DNA of 64,000 nucleotides from Bartonella alsatica (GCF_013388295.1 NZ_CP058235.1:186001-250000); one strand, 5' to 3'. Positions 9,241 to 20,456 are shown, counted from the first letter of the stretch. The notes: generated by a model from the letters alone, not told the origin. Translations and numbers: made by a program.

Positions 9241-9720
9241 TTTTTTCTTCCATAAACTCATATCGCCATAAAAAGAAACGTATATCTTTCTTGATAGCTT
9301 CGTCATAAGCTTTACAGATCGATTTTCGATTCGCTAAATACTGTAACCAGCATAAAAAATTAAATAAGACAAATGAAGTTTTGTCATTAAGCAATCACAA
9401 TAACAAAAATGATAATCTCGTTTTATAAAAATACTGAGAATACCTGACAATATAATATTCCAAGATATCGGCGCTTAACGATCACAGCCTTAAATACTCG
9501 CAGAGCTGTTATTGTAATAACAATAATCTTAATTCTACACACTCTTACCACCAATAATAGCTAGCTGACTTAAGATAGAAAAACTTCTGAATACATGTAG
9601 CAAAGAAAATAGCTATCACCTCACTACTTCTAAAAGCGTTAAAACTTCACATAAAGAAAAAGCATCCAGATGCCAAAATCTTGTAGAGTTCAAAAGCATA
9701 ATAACCGACCTCGAGCGTGC
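9241..9720 (-). pseudogene. queA: queA remnant (S-adenosylmethionine:tRNA ribosyltransferase-isomerase)
   Basis: Translating the minus strand here recovers ordered pieces of QueA, split by frameshifts and stops. In order they are: ARGRLLCF-stop-TL (9716-9684; family form resembles AKGVEIAFVTLH); KIIVITITALRVFKAV (9530-9483; family RIIAVGTTALRVLESA); IFIKRDYHFCYCDCLMTK and LHLS (9432-9367; family IFIxPGYRFKVVDGLMTNFHLP); FFMLVTVF in another frame; KAYDEAIKKDIRFF (9313-9272); and YGDMSL one frame away (9270-9253; family RFFSYGDASL). The order, spacing and position directly before tgt match the usual ppi-queA-tgt arrangement. QueA converts preQ1-tRNA to epoxyqueuosine-tRNA, so that step is lost at this locus. 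The N-terminal half seems deleted. Confidence 0.85.
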
Positions 9721-9787
9721 TCAAGACAACACTAGACGGAAATATCTTTATTTGACGATCTTACTGCTGAAATCAACACAATTTATA

Positions 9788-10300
9788 CTATCTCGTATCC
9801 GCAGCGACTGTGGCTTTAATAATTGCATCTGGATCTACAACAGGTTCACCACGCTTAATTTTATCGACATTTTCCATGCCTTCAAGTACCTGCCCCCATA
9901 TGGAATATTGACGATCAAGCCAAGGAGCATCCGTAAAGCAGATAAAAAACTGAGAATTAGCCGAATTTGGACTCTGACTGCGTGCCATAGAAACCGTACC
10001 ACGTTTATGAGAAAGATTTGAAAACTCTGCTGTTAAATTGGGTTTCGCTGAACCACCCATACCTGCACGTGATAAATTAAATTTTTCACCGTCCTTCTTT
10101 CCAAATTGCACATCACCAGTTTGAGCCATAAAACCATCAATAACACGATGAAAAACAACATTATCATAAGCACCGTCACGGGTGAGTTCTTTAATACGTG
10201 CAACATGACAAGGAGCTAAATCAGCAAAAAGCTCAATAATCACTCTGCCCTTCGTGGTTTCAAGAATTAAGGTGTTCTCCAGATCTTTAATTTTGTCCAT
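9788..10300 (-). CDS. ppiB: Peptidyl-prolyl cis-trans isomerase, cytoplasmic cyclophilin
   Basis: A 170-residue cyclophilin without a signal peptide, so a cytoplasmic prolyl isomerase. Conserved catalytic features: [14 protein letters not shown] (residues ~51-64), SQFFICF, and the Trp in APWLDRQYSIWG. A GGAGTAGG ribosome binding site precedes the ATG and overlaps the stop of the upstream cyclophilin gene, indicating coupled translation. It is the last intact gene of the gyrA-coaD-ppi-ppi run before the queA remnant. Confidence 0.93.
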   Translation of the reverse strand: MDKIKDLENTLILETTKGRVIIELFADLAPCHVARIKELTRDGAYDNVVFHRVIDGFMAQTGDVQFGKKDGEKFNLSRAGMGGSAKPNLTAEFSNLSHKRGTVSMARSQSPNSANSQFFICFTDAPWLDRQYSIWGQVLEGMENVDKIKRGEPVVDPDAIIKATVAADTR

Positions 10301-10306
10301 ACGGAC

Positions 10307-10900
10307 CTACTCCTTTGCTTCACTGATTAGCTGTAAAGTGGCAGCATAAATAATATCAGGATCTATTACAGACCCATTATTACTTGTGGTACCTTTTTTG
10401 ATTTGATCAACAACATCCATTCCCTTTATAACCTCTCCGATAACAGTATACTGACCATTTAAAAAAGCAGCATCATTAAAACAAATAAAGAACTGAGAAT
10501 TAGCTGAATGAGGATCTTGTGAACGTGCCATACCAACAGTGCCACGCTTAAATGGTTGCTCTGAAAACTCTGCTGGTATATTGGGATAATTTGAACCACC
10601 CGTACCAACACGTTTAAGATCAAAGTCTACACTGCCCTTTTTTCCAAACTTTACATCACCAGTCTGTGCCATAAAGCCTGGAATAACACGGTGAAATACA
10701 ACGTTGTTGTAGGCACCTTCTTTTGTTAATCTCTTGATTTGTGCAACATGTTTTGGCGCTAAATCAGAACGAAAACGAATAACGACATCACCATTCTTGA
10801 GAGATAAAACAAGAACGTTAGAATCACTTGCTACAGCACTCAATGAGAAAAAGCAAAAAATACACGTTAAAATAGCAAAAACTCTAAAATACACAATCAT
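10307..10900 (-). CDS. ppiA: Peptidyl-prolyl cis-trans isomerase, exported cyclophilin
   Basis: A 197-residue cyclophilin with an N-terminal signal sequence (hydrophobic [18 protein letters not shown], cleavage expected after about residue 24), so likely periplasmic. Catalytic [14 protein letters not shown] and NSQFFICF are intact, while the Trp of its paralogue is Phe here ([12 protein letters not shown]). It overlaps the end of coaD by 17 bases and ends 6 bases before the cytoplasmic cyclophilin, so the two paralogues lie in one operon. They probably arose by tandem duplication followed by relocalisation. Confidence 0.93.
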   Translation of the reverse strand: MIVYFRVFAILTCIFCFFSLSAVASDSNVLVLSLKNGDVVIRFRSDLAPKHVAQIKRLTKEGAYNNVVFHRVIPGFMAQTGDVKFGKKGSVDFDLKRVGTGGSNYPNIPAEFSEQPFKRGTVGMARSQDPHSANSQFFICFNDAAFLNGQYTVIGEVIKGMDVVDQIKKGTTSNNGSVIDPDIIYAATLQLISEAKE

Positions 10901-11405
10901 TCTCTCTTAAAGATTGAAATTTCAAGCGTAAAGCTTGTGCAACATTTGGAGGAACAAAGGGTGCTACATTACCTCCCATAGAGGCAATTTGACGTACCAA
11001 TGTTGAAGTTATCGTACGTCCAGATACACTCGCGGGCAAAAAAACAGTTTGCAATTCAGGAGCCATGATACCATTCATCCCTGCCATTTGCATTTCATAA
11101 TCAAGATCAGAGCCATCACGCAATCCACGAATAAGAAATGAGGCACCAATTTCACGAGCCTTCTCAATTAAAAGTGTATCAAACGAAACAACCTGCAATT
11201 GATCAGGTCCTATTCTTAACAAATCTTTTCCCACTTGTGTAATTAAATCAACACGCTCTTCAAAATTAAAAAGTGTTTTTTTTCCAGCATGTTTACCTAT
11301 AGCCACGACCACTTTGTCGGCCAAAACTAAACTGCTTCGTAAAACATCAAGATGACCGTTTGTAAGAGGATCAAAGGAACCCGCATAAAGAGCAATTTTC
11401 ATCAT
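10884..11405 (-). CDS. coaD: Phosphopantetheine adenylyltransferase
   Basis: The 173-residue nucleotidyltransferase makes dephospho-CoA from 4'-phosphopantetheine and ATP in coenzyme A synthesis. The HxGH-type motif is [12 protein letters not shown] near residues 10-21, and the second conserved region is [15 protein letters not shown]. The start has two consecutive ATG codons, so the protein may begin one residue later. It lies 21 bases after gyrA and overlaps ppiA, a conserved alphaproteobacterial arrangement with no obvious functional link. Confidence 0.95.
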   Translation of the reverse strand: MMKIALYAGSFDPLTNGHLDVLRSSLVLADKVVVAIGKHAGKKTLFNFEERVDLITQVGKDLLRIGPDQLQVVSFDTLLIEKAREIGASFLIRGLRDGSDLDYEMQMAGMNGIMAPELQTVFLPASVSGRTITSTLVRQIASMGGNVAPFVPPNVAQALRLKFQSLRENDCVF

Positions 11406-11426
11406 TTTACATAGCTAACTTTAGAA

Positions 11427-14204
11427 TTATTTCTCTTCACTCATATCAACCATTACAGAATGCTTTCTAGCTTCATCATTCAATCGGTTAGCATCATCCT
11501 CAGATTCAGAAATACGCTCAACCGATACGACTTTTTCTCCCTCAGCTGTATTGAAAATTGTTACCCCTTTAGTTGAGCGACCTGCTATACGAATACCATC
11601 AACAGGAACACGAATAAGCTGCCCCCCATCTGATACCAACATAATTTGGTCTTGCACCTTCACTGGAAAAGCCGCTACTAATTTGCCAATTTCAGACGTC
11701 TTAGATGGATCTGTTGCACGAATGCCTTTTCCACCACGTCCCGAAATTCGAAATTCGTATGAGGAAGATCGTTTTCCATAACCAAATTCACTAACTGTTA
11801 AAAGCATTTGCTCACAGGCACTAAGTTCTGCATAACGTTCATCTGTTAACTCTGTTTCCGTTCCCTCGTCATCTTCATCAAGAGTTAAGATATCTTCAGC
11901 ATCTGCACCAGCAGCTCGCCGTTCATGAATCACACGTCTAATATAGGCAGAACGCTCAACAGATGTCGCCACGACATGCTCTAAAATAGTCATCGAAATG
12001 ACTTTATCACCATTAGCTAAATTGATACCACGTACTCCTACCGAATTACGCCCTGCAAAAACACGAACATCAACGACTGGAAAACGAATACATTGTCCAT
12101 TAGCTGTTGTTAAAACGACATCATCATGTTCTGTACAAGTTTCTACAGAAAGAATTTCATCTTCTTCATCAAGTTTCATTGCAATTTTGCCATTGCGATT
12201 AACTTGAACGAAATCTGATAATTTATTACGACGCACAGTCCCGCGTGTCGTTGCGAACATCACATCTAATGCACTCCAACTCGCTTCATCTTCTGGCAAG
12301 GGCATAATGGTCGTTATACGCTCACCTTTCTGCAAGGGAAGCATATTAATCAGAGCGCGCCCACGCGATTGCGGCGTACCAAGTGGCAAACGCCAAACTT
12401 TTTCCTTATACACAATTCCGCGAGACGAAAAGAAAAGAACCGGTGTATGCGTATTAGCCACAAATAATCGCGTTACAAAATCCTCATCTTTCGTAGACAT
12501 ACCAGAACGCCCTTTACCACCGCGCCGTTGCGCCCGGTATGTATTGAGAGGTACACGCTTAATATAACCACTATGACTAACTGTTACCACCATATCTTCC
12601 GACGCAATGAGATCTTCACTATCCATCTCAGCGCTACCAAAACCAAATACTGTACGTCGAGGAGTTGCAAATTCTTCGCGAAGAGCATTTAGTTCATCCT
12701 TAACAATTTGCATGATGCGCGAACGCGATGCCAAAATATGAAGATAATCAGCAATATCCACACCAATTTTATTCAATTCATCAGCAATTTCATCACGCCC
12801 AAGCGCCGTCAATCTTTGCAAGCGCAATTCCAAAATAGCACGCGCTTGTTCTTCAGATAAATTATAAGTATTATCCTGATGAATAATATGACGGGGATCA
12901 TCAATAAGTTTAATCAAAGACGCTACATCAGCCGCTGGCCAGCGCCGTTCCATTAATTGGGCACGCGCACTCTGTGGATCAGGAGCTTTACGAATAAGCG
13001 CTATAATCTCATCAATATTGGCAACAGCAAGCGCGAGACCGACTAAAACATGTGCACGCTCTCGTGCTTTACGCAAAAGATATTTTGTTCGCCGACTTAC
13101 AACCTCTTCACGGAAAGAAACAAATGCACGAAGCATATCAAGCAACGTCATCTGTTCAGGTTTTCCCCCGTTCAACGCCACCATATTACAACCAAAAGAA
13201 GTTTGCAACGGCGTATAACGATACAATTGGTTCAAAACAATTTCTGCAACAACATCTTTCTTCAATTCAATAACGACGCGATATCCATCTCGGTCAGATT
13301 CATCACGCAAATCAGCAATTCCTTCGATGCGTTTATCGCGCACCAACTCGGCCATTTTTTCAATCATTGTTGCTTTATTAACTTGATAAGGGATTTCACT
13401 CACAATAATTGCTTGTCGACCGCTGCGAATTTCCTCAACATCAACTTTAGCACGCATAATAATTGAACCACGCCCTGTTTCATAAGCCGAACGAACACCA
13501 GAATGGCCAAGGATAATACCACCAGTAGGAAAATCAGGACCTGGAATAATTTCAATGATTTTATCAAGTGTGATATTGGGATCATCAATCAAAGCAATAC
13601 AACCATCAACGACTTCACCCAGATTATGGGGAGGAATATTGGTTGCCATTCCTACAGCAATACCACCTGCGCCATTGATCAAAAGATTAGGGAAACGCGC
13701 TGGCAACACTACCGGTTCACGCTCACGCCCATCATAATTATCCTGAAAATCAACCGTCTCCTTATCAATATCAGCTAACAGTTCTTCCGAAACTTTTTCT
13801 AAACGACATTCTGTATAACGCATCGCTGCAGGGGGATCACCATCAACAGAACCAAAATTTCCTTGACCATCTATCAACGGATTTCTCAAAGAGAAATCCT
13901 GTGCCATACGCACCAAAGCATCATAAATTGAAGCATCACCATGGGGATGGAACTTCCCCATAACTTCACCCACTACCCCTGCAGATTTACGATAAGACTT
14001 ATTATAAGAAAGCCCCATTTCATTCATTGCATGAAGAATACGCCGATGAACAGGTTTAAGACCATCACGTACATCCGGAAGTGCACGTGAAACAATCACA
14101 CTCATCGCATAATCGAGATAAGAGCGTTGCATTTCATCAACAATATTAATTGGTTCAATACCGGTCAGCACATCACGTTCTGGGGGAGGAGTAAAATCGG
14201 TCAC
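11427..14204 (-). CDS. gyrA: DNA gyrase subunit A (naturally Ala at quinolone position 83)
   Basis: The 925-residue DNA-breaking and rejoining subunit of gyrase introduces negative supercoils with GyrB. The active-site tyrosine is Tyr130 in AAMRYTE, and the GyrA box QRRGGKG is at residues 559-565 at the start of the C-terminal wrapping domain. The quinolone region reads [13 protein letters not shown]. The residue equivalent to E. coli Ser83 is Ala91, while Asp95 (E. coli Asp87) is kept. Ala at this position is linked to reduced fluoroquinolone sensitivity and is known as a natural Bartonella trait. An acidic insertion ([12 protein letters not shown]) lies in the C-terminal domain. First gene of the gyrA-coaD-ppi-ppi operon. 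Confidence 0.97.
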   Translation of the reverse strand: MTDFTPPPERDVLTGIEPINIVDEMQRSYLDYAMSVIVSRALPDVRDGLKPVHRRILHAMNEMGLSYNKSYRKSAGVVGEVMGKFHPHGDASIYDALVRMAQDFSLRNPLIDGQGNFGSVDGDPPAAMRYTECRLEKVSEELLADIDKETVDFQDNYDGREREPVVLPARFPNLLINGAGGIAVGMATNIPPHNLGEVVDGCIALIDDPNITLDKIIEIIPGPDFPTGGIILGHSGVRSAYETGRGSIIMRAKVDVEEIRSGRQAIIVSEIPYQVNKATMIEKMAELVRDKRIEGIADLRDESDRDGYRVVIELKKDVVAEIVLNQLYRYTPLQTSFGCNMVALNGGKPEQMTLLDMLRAFVSFREEVVSRRTKYLLRKARERAHVLVGLALAVANIDEIIALIRKAPDPQSARAQLMERRWPAADVASLIKLIDDPRHIIHQDNTYNLSEEQARAILELRLQRLTALGRDEIADELNKIGVDIADYLHILASRSRIMQIVKDELNALREEFATPRRTVFGFGSAEMDSEDLIASEDMVVTVSHSGYIKRVPLNTYRAQRRGGKGRSGMSTKDEDFVTRLFVANTHTPVLFFSSRGIVYKEKVWRLPLGTPQSRGRALINMLPLQKGERITTIMPLPEDEASWSALDVMFATTRGTVRRNKLSDFVQVNRNGKIAMKLDEEDEILSVETCTEHDDVVLTTANGQCIRFPVVDVRVFAGRNSVGVRGINLANGDKVISMTILEHVVATSVERSAYIRRVIHERRAAGADAEDILTLDEDDEGTETELTDERYAELSACEQMLLTVSEFGYGKRSSSYEFRISGRGGKGIRATDPSKTSEIGKLVAAFPVKVQDQIMLVSDGGQLIRVPVDGIRIAGRSTKGVTIFNTAEGEKVVSVERISESEDDANRLNDEARKHSVMVDMSEEK

Positions 14205-14445
14205 GGCTTCAAGACTTTCAAAAAAGAATCACTTTACTTTGTTTATATCGAAAAACGCAAAAAAATACCAATTTCTCTCACACGAGAAAAAAGAAATTTA
14301 ACAATAATTTTCAACATGTTACTTAATTTATATTTAAAATCATAGATAAAATGAACCTGCTTAACCTTGCTAAATTTTAAAAACCTAAAATAAACAATTC
14401 TAAAAAGGATAATAATATCGCACCTTAGACTATTAAATTAGACTA

Positions 14446-14964
14446 TTAAAAAGGTACGTCATCATCTAATTTGTTTGAAAAACTTTCTTCCAATTGACTA
14501 CTGTTTTGACCAAAAGCATTTCTTTGATTTGAGCTATTATCACTAAAATCACCACTAGCATAATTGCTGCCCACTTGATTTTCTCCGTGCATTTGCACCC
14601 CTCCAGGAGCCCCACGCCCTTCAAGCATTTGTAATTCACCACGGTATTTTTGCAGAACAATCTCTGTTGTATAACGGTCATTACCATTTTGATCTTGCCA
14701 TTTCCGTGTTTGTAACTGACCTTCAATGTAAATTTTGCTACCTTTTTTTAAATATTGCTCTGCAACTTTAACTAGGTTTTCGTTAAAAATAACGATATTA
14801 TGCCACTCTGTCCGCTCTTTTCGCTCATTTGTATTACGATCACGCCAACTTTCTGAAGTAGCAATACGTAAATTTGCTACTTGATCACCAGAATTCAAAC
14901 GGCGGATTTCAGGATCCGCACCAAGATTACCAATCAAAATAACTTTATTAAGGCTACCAGCCAT
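14446..14964 (-). CDS. ssb: Single-stranded DNA-binding protein
   Basis: A 172-residue SSB. An N-terminal OB-fold (residues 1 to ~110, starting [19 protein letters not shown], with WHNIVIF and [11 protein letters not shown]) binds ssDNA. A Gly/Asn/Ser/Gln-rich flexible linker follows. The acidic tip DDDVPF recruits replication and repair partners. It is divergent from uvrA, a common pairing. The upstream region contains a decayed copy of part of this gene. The ATG has a TTTGGAG ribosome binding site. Confidence 0.96.
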   Translation of the reverse strand: MAGSLNKVILIGNLGADPEIRRLNSGDQVANLRIATSESWRDRNTNERKERTEWHNIVIFNENLVKVAEQYLKKGSKIYIEGQLQTRKWQDQNGNDRYTTEIVLQKYRGELQMLEGRGAPGGVQMHGENQVGSNYASGDFSDNSSNQRNAFGQNSSQLEESFSNKLDDDVPF

Positions 14965-15001
14965 TGCATAAACTCCAAAATTTTAATTCACAAATAATCC
15001 T

Positions 15002-15100
15002 TGTTGTATAGTCGTCATTACCATCTTGATCTTGTCACTTAGTATATCTGCAATTGACCTTCAATTGTGGATTTTGTTACCCTTTTTAAAATGTCATACT
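15002..15100 (-). pseudogene. Decayed partial duplicate of ssb in the ssb-uvrA spacer
   Basis: The spacer segment 15002-15100 aligns with 14664-14765 inside ssb, in the same orientation. Shared blocks include GTCATTACCAT, TTGATCTTG and TTGACCTTCAAT against CTGACCTTCAAT, and by eye about three quarters of bases match. The source encodes the OB-fold stretch around [16 protein letters not shown]. The copy has stops and frame changes, so it is non-coding. Weaker similarity may run on to about 15150. It could be the tail of an old tandem ssb copy. The rest of the 335-base ssb-uvrA spacer (14965-15299) holds the two divergent promoters, which I could not place securely. Confidence 0.7.
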
Positions 15101-15299
15101 GCGTAATTGTAACAAAATATGCTAACAACGTATAGCTCATTCCTTTATTAGAAAATAAAAAGCTGTTCTCTACGTTTTTCTTTCCACAAAACTCCTGTTC
15201 TTTATCCTTGTTAAAACAGTTAAACACGTTGTAATTCTAAAAAATAGTTTTATTCTATTTTAGACGCTCAATTTTTGTCACATATGCCAAGGATAAAAT

Positions 15300-18215
15300 A
15301 TGGCTCATCAAAAATACATCTCTATCCGCGGGGCTCGTGAGCATAACCTTAAAAATATTGATCTCGATCTCCCTCGTGACAAACTGATCGTTATCACAGG
15401 ACTTTCTGGATCAGGTAAATCATCTTTAGCCTTTGATACACTTTACGCTGAAGGACAACGCCGTTATGTTGAAAGTCTTTCTGCTTACGCACGCCAATTT
15501 CTCGAAGTAATGCAAAAACCAGATGTTGATCGAATAGATGGTCTTTCTCCGGCCATTTCTATTGAACAAAAAACAACCAGCCGCAACCCTCGTTCAACGG
15601 TAGGAACCATCACTGAAATCCACGACTATATGCGGCTTCTCTTTGCACGTATCGGTGTTCCTCATTCGCCTACCACAGGAATTCCTATTGAGAGCCAGAC
15701 AGTAAGCCAAATGGTTGATCAAATTATGGCCTTACCAGAAGGGACACGGATTTTTATTATGGCCCCCTTAGTACGAGGACGAAAAGGAGAATATAAAAAA
15801 GAGCTAACCGAGCTTTTAAAAAAAGGATTTCAACGCGCTAAAGTTGATGGAAAATTCTATGAAATTCCTGACATTCCTCCCCTTGATAAAAAGTACAAAC
15901 ATGACATAGATATCGTAGTAGACCGCATTGTAGTAAACGATGGCATTACTTCTCGCTTAGCCGATAGTATAGAAACCTGTTTACAACTAGCAAATGGGCT
16001 TGCAGTTGCTGAAATGGCAGATCAACCTTTGACACCGAAAGAAACCACAAAGGAGTCCGCTTATAAATCAAAAAATGAAACGCATAAACGATTTCTTTTT
16101 TCAGAAAGATTTGCTTGCCCCATATCTGGATTTTCTATTCCTGAAATTGAACCACGCCTCTTTTCATTCAATAATCCTTTTGGCGCTTGTTCTCTTTGCG
16201 ATGGACTTGGCATCAAAAAGACAATAGACCCGATAAAAATTGTACCAAATAAAAATCTTACCTTAAAGAATGGAGCAATTGCACCTTGGTCTAAATCATC
16301 TTCACTATACTACAGTCACACCTTAGAAGCATTGGGTAAAGTTTATGGTTTTAAACTTACGGACAAATGGTGTGTACTCTCAAATGAAGCACAACATGCT
16401 ATTCTTTATGGTACAAAAGAGAAAGAAATCTCTTGTACTTACAGAAATGATTCAAGTTCGCATAAAACAACTCAATATTTTGAAGGGATCATCCCTAATA
16501 TGGAGCGACGATGGAAAGAAACGGATTCCACTTGGTCACGTGAAGAAATCGAGCGTTATATGTCTGCTTCTATCTGCCCAGCTTGTCATGGTTACCGTTT
16601 AAAACCAGAGGCATTAGCTGTCAAAATCCATGGAATGCATATTGGGCAAATATCAGAGCTTTCTATCCTAAAGGCAGATGACTGGTTCGCCAATATTCAC
16701 CGACATCTCACTGAAAAACAACATAATATTGCAATACGTATTTTAAAAGAAATTCGTGAACGCTTAGCTTTCTTAAATTATGTGGGGCTTGAATATCTCA
16801 CCCTATCTCGAAGTTCAAGCACCCTTTCAGGAGGAGAAAGTCAACGCATTCGGTTAGCTTCCCAAATAGGATCTGGTCTTACAGGTGTCCTCTATATTTT
16901 AGATGAACCCTCTATCGGATTACATCAACGCGATAATGAACGCCTTCTAAAAATGCTGCACCATCTGCGTGATCTTGGCAACACAGTTATTGTTGTTGAA
17001 CATGATGAAGATGCCATTCTTGCTGCTGACCATGTAGTTGACATGGGACCTGCAGCAGGGATTCATGGTGGAGAAATCACAGCACAAGGTACTCCACAAG
17101 AAATTATAAAAAATCCCTCCTCTCTCACAGGCCAATACCTTTCAGGGAAAATGACTGTTAAAGTCCCTACTCAACGACGCAAAATATCAAAATCGAAAAC
17201 ACTTAAAATTATTGGGGCTCGTGGAAATAACCTTAAAAATATCAGTACTAAGATCCCCCTTGGAACTTTCACGTGTGTAACTGGCGTTTCAGGTGGAGGA
17301 AAATCAACATTTCTCATTGAAACTCTTTTCAAAGCTGCATCATATCACATCATGGGCAGTCATTACAGTCCTGCAATCTATGACAAAATTGAAGGATTAG
17401 AATTTCTCGATAAGGTTATTGATATCAACCAAGCACCTATTGGACGCACCCCACGCTCTAATCCCGCAACCTATACGGGTGTATTTACCCCAATCCGTGA
17501 GTGGTTTGCTGAACTTCCAGAATCAAAAGCTCGCGGTTATCAAGCAGGACGTTTTTCATTTAATATTAAGGGAGGACGCTGTGAAGCGTGTCAAGGTGAT
17601 GGGGTTATCAAAATTGAAATGCATTTTTTACCCGATGTTTATGTCACTTGCGATGTCTGCCAAGGAAAACGCTATAATCGAGAAACATTGGAAGTAAAAT
17701 TTAAAGGGCAATCCATCGCTGATATTTTGGATATGACAATCGCAAAGGCAGAGGAGTTTTTTCAAACCGTTCCCACCATTCACAACAAAATGCAGACCCT
17801 CATTAAAGTCGGTCTTGGCTATATCAAAGTAGGACAACAAGCCACAACGCTTTCTGGTGGTGAAGCCCAACGTGTAAAACTCGCTAAAGAACTTTCACGC
17901 AAAACAACGGGACGTACACTCTACATTTTGGACGAACCAACAACAGGCTTACATTTTCATGATATTTCTAAACTCCTTGAAGTGCTGCATGAACTCGTCG
18001 AGCAAGGAAACACAGTCTTAGTTATTGAACATAATCTTGAAGTTATAAAGACAGCTGACTGGATTATTGATTTAGGACCAGAAGGTGGAGATCGTGGCGG
18101 TGAAATTGTTGCAGTTGGACGTCCTGAAGATATTATTCATGTTCCTGCTTCCTATACAGGAAAATTTTTGAAAGAAATTCTATTACGCCGACCTTTATAT
18201 AATTCCAATTTTTAA
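15300..18215 (+). CDS. uvrA: UvrABC excinuclease subunit A
   Basis: The 971-residue damage-recognition ATPase of nucleotide excision repair loads UvrB on damaged DNA. It has two ABC modules: Walker [10 protein letters not shown] (about residues 34-42) and GVSGGGKST in the second half, with signature motifs LSGGESQR and LSGGEAQR. The second zinc module is complete (CEACQGDG and [10 protein letters not shown]). The first has CPIS in place of CxxC, so one of four Cys is Ser, while CSLCDG is kept. This seems common in alphaproteobacteria. Ribosome binding site AAGGA lies 7 bases before the ATG. No clear SOS box (GTTC-N7-GTTC) is visible upstream. Confidence 0.97.
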   Translation: MAHQKYISIRGAREHNLKNIDLDLPRDKLIVITGLSGSGKSSLAFDTLYAEGQRRYVESLSAYARQFLEVMQKPDVDRIDGLSPAISIEQKTTSRNPRSTVGTITEIHDYMRLLFARIGVPHSPTTGIPIESQTVSQMVDQIMALPEGTRIFIMAPLVRGRKGEYKKELTELLKKGFQRAKVDGKFYEIPDIPPLDKKYKHDIDIVVDRIVVNDGITSRLADSIETCLQLANGLAVAEMADQPLTPKETTKESAYKSKNETHKRFLFSERFACPISGFSIPEIEPRLFSFNNPFGACSLCDGLGIKKTIDPIKIVPNKNLTLKNGAIAPWSKSSSLYYSHTLEALGKVYGFKLTDKWCVLSNEAQHAILYGTKEKEISCTYRNDSSSHKTTQYFEGIIPNMERRWKETDSTWSREEIERYMSASICPACHGYRLKPEALAVKIHGMHIGQISELSILKADDWFANIHRHLTEKQHNIAIRILKEIRERLAFLNYVGLEYLTLSRSSSTLSGGESQRIRLASQIGSGLTGVLYILDEPSIGLHQRDNERLLKMLHHLRDLGNTVIVVEHDEDAILAADHVVDMGPAAGIHGGEITAQGTPQEIIKNPSSLTGQYLSGKMTVKVPTQRRKISKSKTLKIIGARGNNLKNISTKIPLGTFTCVTGVSGGGKSTFLIETLFKAASYHIMGSHYSPAIYDKIEGLEFLDKVIDINQAPIGRTPRSNPATYTGVFTPIREWFAELPESKARGYQAGRFSFNIKGGRCEACQGDGVIKIEMHFLPDVYVTCDVCQGKRYNRETLEVKFKGQSIADILDMTIAKAEEFFQTVPTIHNKMQTLIKVGLGYIKVGQQATTLSGGEAQRVKLAKELSRKTTGRTLYILDEPTTGLHFHDISKLLEVLHELVEQGNTVLVIEHNLEVIKTADWIIDLGPEGGDRGGEIVAVGRPEDIIHVPASYTGKFLKEILLRRPLYNSNF

Positions 18216-18394
18216 AGCGATTCCTATCATAAAACACAGTATAATAATAATTAAGAAAAAGAAAACCAAACATCTCGTAGTTGTATCATTTTTATTCTTT
18301 ACAAGCCCTGTAGATTTTTTCTCAAAAGAGCAACAGCACTCCATTTATGCAATAAGAAAAATTTTCTCCAAAGAATATTCCAGTAACATAATTT

Positions 18395-18424
18395 TTGACT
18401 TTTTGTGTAAAAAGTATCTATTAA
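18395..18424 (+). promoter_or_regulatory. Candidate promoter of glnB-glnA
   Basis: TTGACT at 18395-18400 and TATTAA at 18419-18424 are separated by 18 bases, about 70 bases upstream of glnB. This resembles a housekeeping sigma-70-type promoter. I saw no GG-N10-GC element of the kind used by sigma-54, which often drives glnB-glnA in free-living relatives. Sequence-based guess only. Confidence 0.35.
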
Positions 18425-18494
18425 ACATCTCTCAGTTGTCAATGTGAAGTAAAACAGTTTAAAAAGACGAAATAATGTTAGAGATAAGTTTAGC

Positions 18495-18833
18495 ATGAAA
18501 AAAATTGAAGCCATCATAAAGCCTTCCAAACTTGACGAAGTAAAAGAAGCGCTTCAAAAAATTGGTTTACATGACATGATAGTGACAGAAGCAAAAGAAG
18601 TTGGACGTCAAAAAGAACATACAGAACTGTATCGCGATGCTAAATATGTTGTTGATTTTCTATCTAAAGTAAAGCTTGAAATTGTTGTTACCGATAAAAA
18701 GCTGGAACAAACCGTTAATACAATACGTAAAGCGGCTCAAACAAAACATATCGGAGATGAAAAGATATTTATTTTTTCCCTGGATGATGCCATTCGTATA
18801 AGCAATGACGAATCTGATACAGATGCCCTTTAA
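18495..18833 (+). CDS. glnB: Nitrogen regulatory protein PII (divergent)
   Basis: A 112-residue PII signal protein, next to and upstream of glnA. PII normally senses 2-oxoglutarate, ATP and ADP and controls glutamine synthetase through adenylylation. Tyr51, the uridylylation site, is kept, with Gly37, Gln39, Lys40, Lys58, Gly87, Lys90 and Arg101. Several normally invariant residues differ from the E. coli protein: Gly41 to Glu, Gly48 to Asp, Glu50 to Lys, Pro57 to Ser, the 84-85 pair GK to KH, Gly89 to Glu and Arg103 to Ser. Two of these (89, 103) are in the ATP phosphate site and three in the T-loop. Sensing may be altered or relaxed. It is likely co-transcribed with glnA. Confidence 0.93.
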   Translation: MKKIEAIIKPSKLDEVKEALQKIGLHDMIVTEAKEVGRQKEHTELYRDAKYVVDFLSKVKLEIVVTDKKLEQTVNTIRKAAQTKHIGDEKIFIFSLDDAIRISNDESDTDAL

Positions 18834-18889
18834 CAAATAATGAAATTTACCCTTTTTATCCACCTCAATCCCAAATAAGGAAATTGAAT

Positions 18890-20299
18890 ATGACAACCGC
18901 ATCAGATATTATCAAACAGATTGCGAACAACGAAATCCGTTTTGTTGATTTTCGTTTTACCGATCCGTGTGGAAAGTTGCATCACATCACAATGGATAGT
19001 TCAGAAATCAGAGAAGATACATTTAGTGATGGCGTTATGTTTGATGGTTCTTCGATCTCCGGATGGAAAACAATCAACGAATCTGACATGGTTTTGTTGC
19101 CCGATCCAGAAACAGCACATATTGATCCTTTTTTTGCTCAATCGAGTTTAGTCATATTCTGTGACGTGCTCGATCCTGTTTCTAGAGAATTTTATCGTAG
19201 AGATCCTCGTTCTATCGCCAAGAGAGCTGAAGTTTATATGAAATCTTTAGGAATCGGAGACACAATCAATATAGGACCAGAAGCAGAATTCTTTATCTTT
19301 GATGATGTACGCTATAAAACTGATCCTTACAACACAGGATTTAAACTTGATTCAAGTGAACTTCCATCCAATAATGATATGGAATATGAAATAGGCAATC
19401 TTGGCCATCGTCCACGAATGAAAGGCGGTTACCTTCCCGTTCCCCCGATCGATTCCTGCCAAGATATGCGTTCTGAAATGCTTACTGCACTCAAAGATAT
19501 GGGGGTTCATGTCGAGAAGCATCATCACGAAGTGGCAGCAGGACAGCATGAATTGGGTATTCGCTTTGATACACTTGTCCGCGAAGCTGATAAAATGCAA
19601 ATTTTTAAATATGTCGTGCACCAAATAGCAAATAACTACGGAAAAACAGCAACTTTCATGCCAAAACCAGTTTTTGGCGATAATGGCTCAGGCATGCATG
19701 TTCACATGTCTATTTGGAAAGATGGAAAACCAATCTTTGCGGGCAATGAATATGCTGGACTATCAGAAATCTGCTTATTTTTTATCGGTGGTATCATTAA
19801 GCACGCTAAAGCAATTAATGCTTTCACCAATCCATCCACAAACTCTTATAAACGTTTAGTGCCTGGTTATGAAGCGCCTGTCCTTCTTGCTTATTCCGTA
19901 CGCAATCGTTCTGCATCTTGCCGTATTCCAATAAGCCCTTCACCAAATTCAAAACGCATAGAAGTGCGTTTCCCAGATCCAACAGCAAATCCCTATTTAG
20001 GATTTGCAGCACTCTTAATGGCTGGTCTTGATGGAATCAAAAATAAAATTCACCCTGGACACGCTATGGATAAAGATCTTTATGATCTTCCTTTAAAAGA
20101 GCTTAAAGAAATCCCTACAGTCTCAGGAAGTCTACGCGAAGCACTTGAAGCACTTGATAAAGATCGTAGCTTTCTTAAAGCAGGAGATGTTTTTGATGAT
20201 GATCAAATTAATTCTTTCATTCAAATAAAAATGCAAGAAGTTTTACGCTATGAAACAACACCCCATCCTGTCGAATTTGATATGTACTATTCTGTTTAA
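18890..20299 (+). CDS. glnA: Glutamine synthetase type I
   Basis: The 469-residue ammonium-assimilating enzyme makes glutamine from glutamate, ammonia and ATP as a cytoplasmic dodecamer. Signature elements are visible: FDGSSISGW near residue 51, the ATP motif region [16 protein letters not shown], and [13 protein letters not shown]. The adenylylation tyrosine lies in [10 protein letters not shown]. The frame is open from a TTG at 18884, but the ATG at 18890 with AAGGA 8 bases upstream gives the standard length, so I start there. It follows glnB by 56 bases and is followed by a strong terminator. Confidence 0.96.
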   Translation: MTTASDIIKQIANNEIRFVDFRFTDPCGKLHHITMDSSEIREDTFSDGVMFDGSSISGWKTINESDMVLLPDPETAHIDPFFAQSSLVIFCDVLDPVSREFYRRDPRSIAKRAEVYMKSLGIGDTINIGPEAEFFIFDDVRYKTDPYNTGFKLDSSELPSNNDMEYEIGNLGHRPRMKGGYLPVPPIDSCQDMRSEMLTALKDMGVHVEKHHHEVAAGQHELGIRFDTLVREADKMQIFKYVVHQIANNYGKTATFMPKPVFGDNGSGMHVHMSIWKDGKPIFAGNEYAGLSEICLFFIGGIIKHAKAINAFTNPSTNSYKRLVPGYEAPVLLAYSVRNRSASCRIPISPSPNSKRIEVRFPDPTANPYLGFAALLMAGLDGIKNKIHPGHAMDKDLYDLPLKELKEIPTVSGSLREALEALDKDRSFLKAGDVFDDDQINSFIQIKMQEVLRYETTPHPVEFDMYYSV

Positions 20300-20327
20300 A
20301 GAATAATAAGTTATTCCTTTTGATTTT

Positions 20328-20354
20328 AAAATGGAGATTTTAATCTCCATTTTT
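20328..20354 (+). terminator. Rho-independent terminator of glnB-glnA
   Basis: A near-perfect stem pairs AAATGGAGATT (from 20328) with AATCTCCATTT (to 20353), with a two-base tip, followed by T residues. It lies 28 bases after the glnA stop. It also rules out a translation start at 20331 for the next gene, because that would fall inside the hairpin. Confidence 0.85.
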
Positions 20355-20456
20355 GTGGATATTTTTCTCATTAAAGAGCATAAGTGGCTTTTTGCCAATA
20401 TGCTTTTCCTTTATAATTTTAATGGAATCCATTCAAATCAATTAACAAGGTTTCTA

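Noticed and set aside
15200..15299. SOS (LexA) box upstream of uvrA
   Set aside because: GTTC TTTATCC TTGTT looks similar at first, but the second GTTC half-site with 7-base spacing is missing.
20331..20456. Longer N-terminus for the exported protein after glnA
   Set aside because: The start would fall inside the glnA terminator hairpin and would hide the signal peptide 42 residues from the start.
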